This document shows positions 6,749-6,810 of a stretch of DNA of 6,810 nucleotides, piece by piece; the first letter of the stretch is position 1; each line of letters opens with the position of its first letter. A program made the translations under genes and the position numbers. The stretch is from Pontiella sp. Lineage in GTDB: Bacteria > Verrucomicrobiota > Kiritimatiellia > Kiritimatiellales > Pontiellaceae. The notes beneath the pieces were generated by a model. It did not search any database. It saw only the letters and a list, made by a program, of their open reading frames with translations, and was not told where the DNA came from. The stretch lies in contig JAOZSZ010000024.1 of NCBI GenBank assembly GCA_029939385.1, positions 4,480 to 11,289 of the forward strand, in the 5' to 3' direction.

Positions 6749-6810
6749 TTATCGAGAAGTATCAATGGCGTAGAGGTAACGTTTAATCTTTTGAGTGGTG
6801 GTTTTTTCAA
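6749..6810 (-). CDS. C-terminal end of a probable AMP-forming acyl ligase (partial)
   Basis: On the minus strand the frame ending in TAA at 6751-6749 reads EKTTTQKIKRYLYAIDTSR and is open to the window edge. The KTTTQKIKR block resembles the A10 motif (KTxTxKIxR, with the late catalytic lysine) at the C-terminus of long-chain acyl-CoA and acyl-ACP synthetases of the AMP-binding superfamily, which activate fatty acids through an acyl-adenylate. Only 19 codons are visible, so this is inference from one short motif. The arrangement supports a real gene: it would converge on the antiporter with a single base between the stop codons, like the convergent pair at 3541-3544. No terminator-like hairpin is seen in this stretch, so it is better read as coding than as intergenic DNA. 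Confidence 0.5.
   Translation of the reverse strand, partial: EKTTTQKIKRYLYAIDTSR

Noticed and set aside
6782..6808. T-rich run near the right edge as a Rho-independent terminator for the antiporter operon
   Set aside because: There is no GC-rich hairpin immediately before the T run, and the stretch reads as coding on the minus strand.
6589..6810. Minus-strand frame from a TTG at the right edge running into the antiporter gene
   Set aside because: Its product is an Asp/Gly-rich shadow of the antiporter; a different minus frame ending at 6749 gives the more convincing ligase-like C-terminus.

Overview
The window is an ordinary-looking stretch of a Gram-negative bacterial chromosome of moderate GC content. 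It carries six large genes or gene fragments, one possible small ORF and the tail of a seventh gene at the right edge. No rRNA, tRNA, CRISPR array, insertion sequence or phage gene is visible. A lipoprotein signal sequence with a BamE/SmpA-like fold, plus a signal-peptide protein, indicate an outer membrane. The tilS-ftsH pairing is widespread in bacteria. The EIIA/PII-like plus antiporter pair, together with the general protein style, makes me lean towards the PVC group (Verrucomicrobiota or Kiritimatiellota). That placement is an impression, not a demonstrated fact.

Left part (2-3544, + strand): the 3' five-sixths or so of tilS, the tRNA(Ile2) lysidine synthetase, is cut by the window edge. 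After 81 bases comes a complete ftsH, the membrane-anchored AAA+ zinc protease. 39 bases further on is a short BamE/SmpA-domain lipoprotein gene with no visible ribosome binding site. These genes concern decoding fidelity, membrane protein quality control and the outer envelope.

Middle (3541-4612): a minus-strand gene for a signal-peptide-bearing, proline- and charge-rich protein of unknown function converges on the lipoprotein gene so tightly that their stop codons overlap. Its start region overlaps the start of a possible 48-residue small ORF on the + strand, which runs up to the next operon.

Right part (4630-6747, + strand): a two-gene, translationally coupled operon. The first gene fuses a fructose/nitrogen-type PTS EIIA domain, phospho-acceptor His69, to a C-terminal domain that resembles PII signalling proteins. 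The second is a CPA2-type cation/proton antiporter with the DD ion-binding motif but no cytosolic regulatory domain of its own. The natural reading is that the EIIA/PII-like protein supplies that missing regulation, coupling ion or pH homeostasis to PTS phosphorylation state and perhaps to a nucleotide ligand. This is the most interesting system in the window.

Right edge (6749-6810, - strand): the last 19 codons of a gene convergent with the antiporter, ending in what looks like the A10 motif of an AMP-forming acyl-CoA/acyl-ACP ligase.
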